NCBI GenBank assembly: GCA_030407085.1
Contig: CM059586.1
Location: 85,309,501-85,373,500 of the forward strand
Length of the DNA: 64,000 bases
Direction: 5' to 3'
Origin: Trichopria drosophilae
Lineage: Eukaryota > Arthropoda > Insecta > Hymenoptera > Diapriidae
Part shown: positions 62,198 through 64,000 of the stretch, in pieces
Layout of the letters: every line of letters starts with the position of its first letter
Numbering within the stretch: the first letter of the stretch is position 1
Made by a program: the position numbers and the translations under genes
Notes under the pieces: generated by a model
Databases searched by the model: none
The model's input: only the letters and a program-made list of their open reading frames with translations
Told to the model about the DNA's origin: nothing

Positions 62198-63160
62198 ATA
62201 AAAAAAATATTCTCGGAAACTACCAACATTTTAGTATTCTACAAAAAATTTTCATCGATGTGTTTTGTTTCATTATTGAGAAAATGATTATTTAATATCT
62301 AAACGCGTGAAGAATCGGTACTTAGCACGACCTGGTTGTTATTATGTACATCTAAACCATTTTGTCGTTTTCTTTTTGCCGTATACCAATTTAAACGTTG
62401 TCCAGTTTTCACCACGAGGTGGTAAACGATATTCGAAAATACGTATGTCCGCACGTCCCGTTTTTTTGTCTCGCGATAACTCCCGTACGGATAAGCGTAA
62501 TGACATAAATTTTTGTTTAAAATACGTGTCTTGGCATAACTTAGATCTGATTAGATTTTGGGGTTGATCCATCCGTCCATTACTAAAAAAAATTAGCCCC
62601 AATTAAGTTTCTTCGTAGTTTTTTGCATTTATTTTATAAAAATACAAATTTTATTAAAAAATGTTTCAAACAAAAAAGTTAGAGCACGAAATTCTCTACA
62701 AAAAAGGTTGTATGCATTTTTTCCCTAAAGTCAACGATAATGCCATAAAAACTGGTTTAAAATGCTTATGACTATTGTCTGAAAAAGTATTGAATTTGGT
62801 CACCTGTTGGTCAGCAAAAAAATTACCCTATTGTTTTTCATCCAATTTCGATATATCTAAAAGATGTCTTATAGATATCTAAAAGATATCCGTCAGAGAT
62901 CTTTTCGAAACTTTCAACATATCTTTGACGAATTATATGTATATGTATTGTATATATAAGATCATAACGATACAGACAGTAATTAGTAAAACACTGTAAA
63001 CATGTAATATGCATCGAATAGTCTATTACAATAGAAGTGCATGAAGTAAGTGTTTTGCAACTTTTATTTATTAATACTTCGGCTGGCCTGTCGTCGGGGT
63101 CGAAGTTTTGAAAATGCTCATTTTCAATTTTACGTCGACTCAGGCCGTAGGTCATAGTTC
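62198..63160. other. Sequence with overlapping unidentified ORFs
   Basis: 62280-62620 is less A+T-rich and open on both strands for 86 codons each (62307-62567 + and 62342-62602 -). A 105-codon minus ORF occupies 62838-63155. I recognise no domain in any of them; they could be transposon relics. Confidence 0.3.
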
Positions 63161-63363
63161 TAAATCATTTTCAATTTGCATACACGTAAGAAACGCTATA
63201 TTGTTGTGACATATCTATTGAAGCCACTTGGACCTAAATATGATTGGACCCCCAAATATCAATATAATTTTATAATATAATTGAAAGCTGTTAGTAAACA
63301 AACGAGTCTTAAGGAATAGCCGACTCTCCACTGGGTCGAAGTTTCTGAGCGAGCGAGGCACCA
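63161..63363. repeat. Dispersed repeat R1, copy 2 (inverted)
   Basis: Reverse complement of 2834-3043 at high identity, including GACCCCCAAATAT and GGGTCGAAGTTTCTGAGCG. Ends at GCGAGGCACCA. Family unknown. Confidence 0.8.
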
Positions 63364-63429
63364 TTTGTTTTGTTATCAATGGGATGAAAGCATGGAATTG
63401 TGGCGTTCCGTGTATCGTCACTGCTTGTT

Positions 63430-64000
63430 TTAACCCTTCGAAGCATACATTTTTCTTTACACTGAAAATAGCTGATCTTCAAAATTCAAAATGACGGATC
63501 CAATATGGTCAACCAAAATGCAAAAATTTACTTGATCGAGATAAAATTTGATACTCGGGAATTTTCGGAATCGCTGATTACGAATCGGGCTGCAGATTTT
63601 CAAAATTCAAAATAGCGGATCCAATATGGCCGACTAAAATCGAGCATGAATCTGATTGTTTTTACATTTCGGTCGGCCATTTTGAATGTTGAAAATCTGA
63701 GGTCAGATTAGTTCAGCGACCCCGAAAACCCCAGAATACCCAGTCTCGTCATATTTGAGTGACGGTTTCTTCTCCGCATATATTTTTCGTAAAAATCTAC
63801 CATTTTTACACTTTGTTTGATTTTTTAAAACAATATAACATGATAATTAATTTAAAATATTGATTTATTTACGTTTCCTAACATGTTCTTGAAGAAAGGA
63901 AGCAAAAAATTGCAGCAAAATTAATTGATAATGACCTTAAATATATAAATAATGAATTACAAAAAGGTGTAGTAGACGTCGTTCCTCTTAACCCATTAAA
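63430..64000. mobile_element. Inverted partial copy of the TTAA MITE at 43289-43789
   Basis: Begins TTAACCCTTCGAAGCATA and runs, as the reverse complement of the 43289 element, through GGATCC-family units to GAATTACAAAAAGGTGTAG at about 63972. There it diverges, so the far TIR is missing, replaced or beyond a rearrangement near the window end. Confidence 0.8.

Overview
The window is eukaryotic, strongly A+T-rich DNA from an arthropod, most likely an insect. The one recognisable host gene has GT-AG introns, and its translation looks like an insect class V myosin. The fine taxonomy (hymenopteran-like by general appearance) is a low-confidence guess. There are no bacterial, operon or CRISPR features.

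The host gene is an unconventional myosin V (didum/MYO5 orthologue) on the + strand. I placed 18 coding exons from 45538 to the stop at 57566. All 17 junctions keep the reading frame, and the exons sum to 5454 nt (1817 residues plus stop). Domain order is motor (P-loop, switch I, switch II), six IQ motifs, broken coiled coil and a DIL/globular cargo-binding tail. The first recognised exon begins at a splice acceptor in phase 0, so the start codon and a few N-terminal residues lie on an upstream exon that I could not identify. The 3' UTR probably runs to about 59.1 kb. Introns are mostly 70-200 bp, but four longer ones hold foreign or simple sequence: a LINE RNase H relic (intron 6), a roughly 870-bp pure pyrimidine tract (intron 10), a tRNA-like inverted repeat (intron 3), and an intron 1 of 1.4 kb in which I see nothing.

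The first 45 kb and the last 5 kb hold no gene I recognise. They are an accumulation of small, mostly non-autonomous mobile elements. There are TTAA-flanked piggyBac-like MITEs, two of which carry internal arrays of a roughly 115-120 bp unit with GGATCCGCCATTTTGAATT. There are several foldback elements (10.1-13.1, 13.9-15.1, 17.8-18.5, 27.7-28.0, 40.6-41.6 and 61.3-61.6 kb). One fragment looks like a Penelope-like terminal sequence with a complete minimal hammerhead-ribozyme motif (17701-17740). A LINE 3' end at 60.2-62.2 kb is split by a nested TIR element.

The most unusual pattern is a set of short TIR elements or clusters whose interiors are built by reiterating one family-specific short word in both orientations: GAGTGAAA, GGTCAATT, CCAGACAT, CCGTAAAATC, ACTAATT and GCGTAAAA. 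I know of no standard class that this describes.
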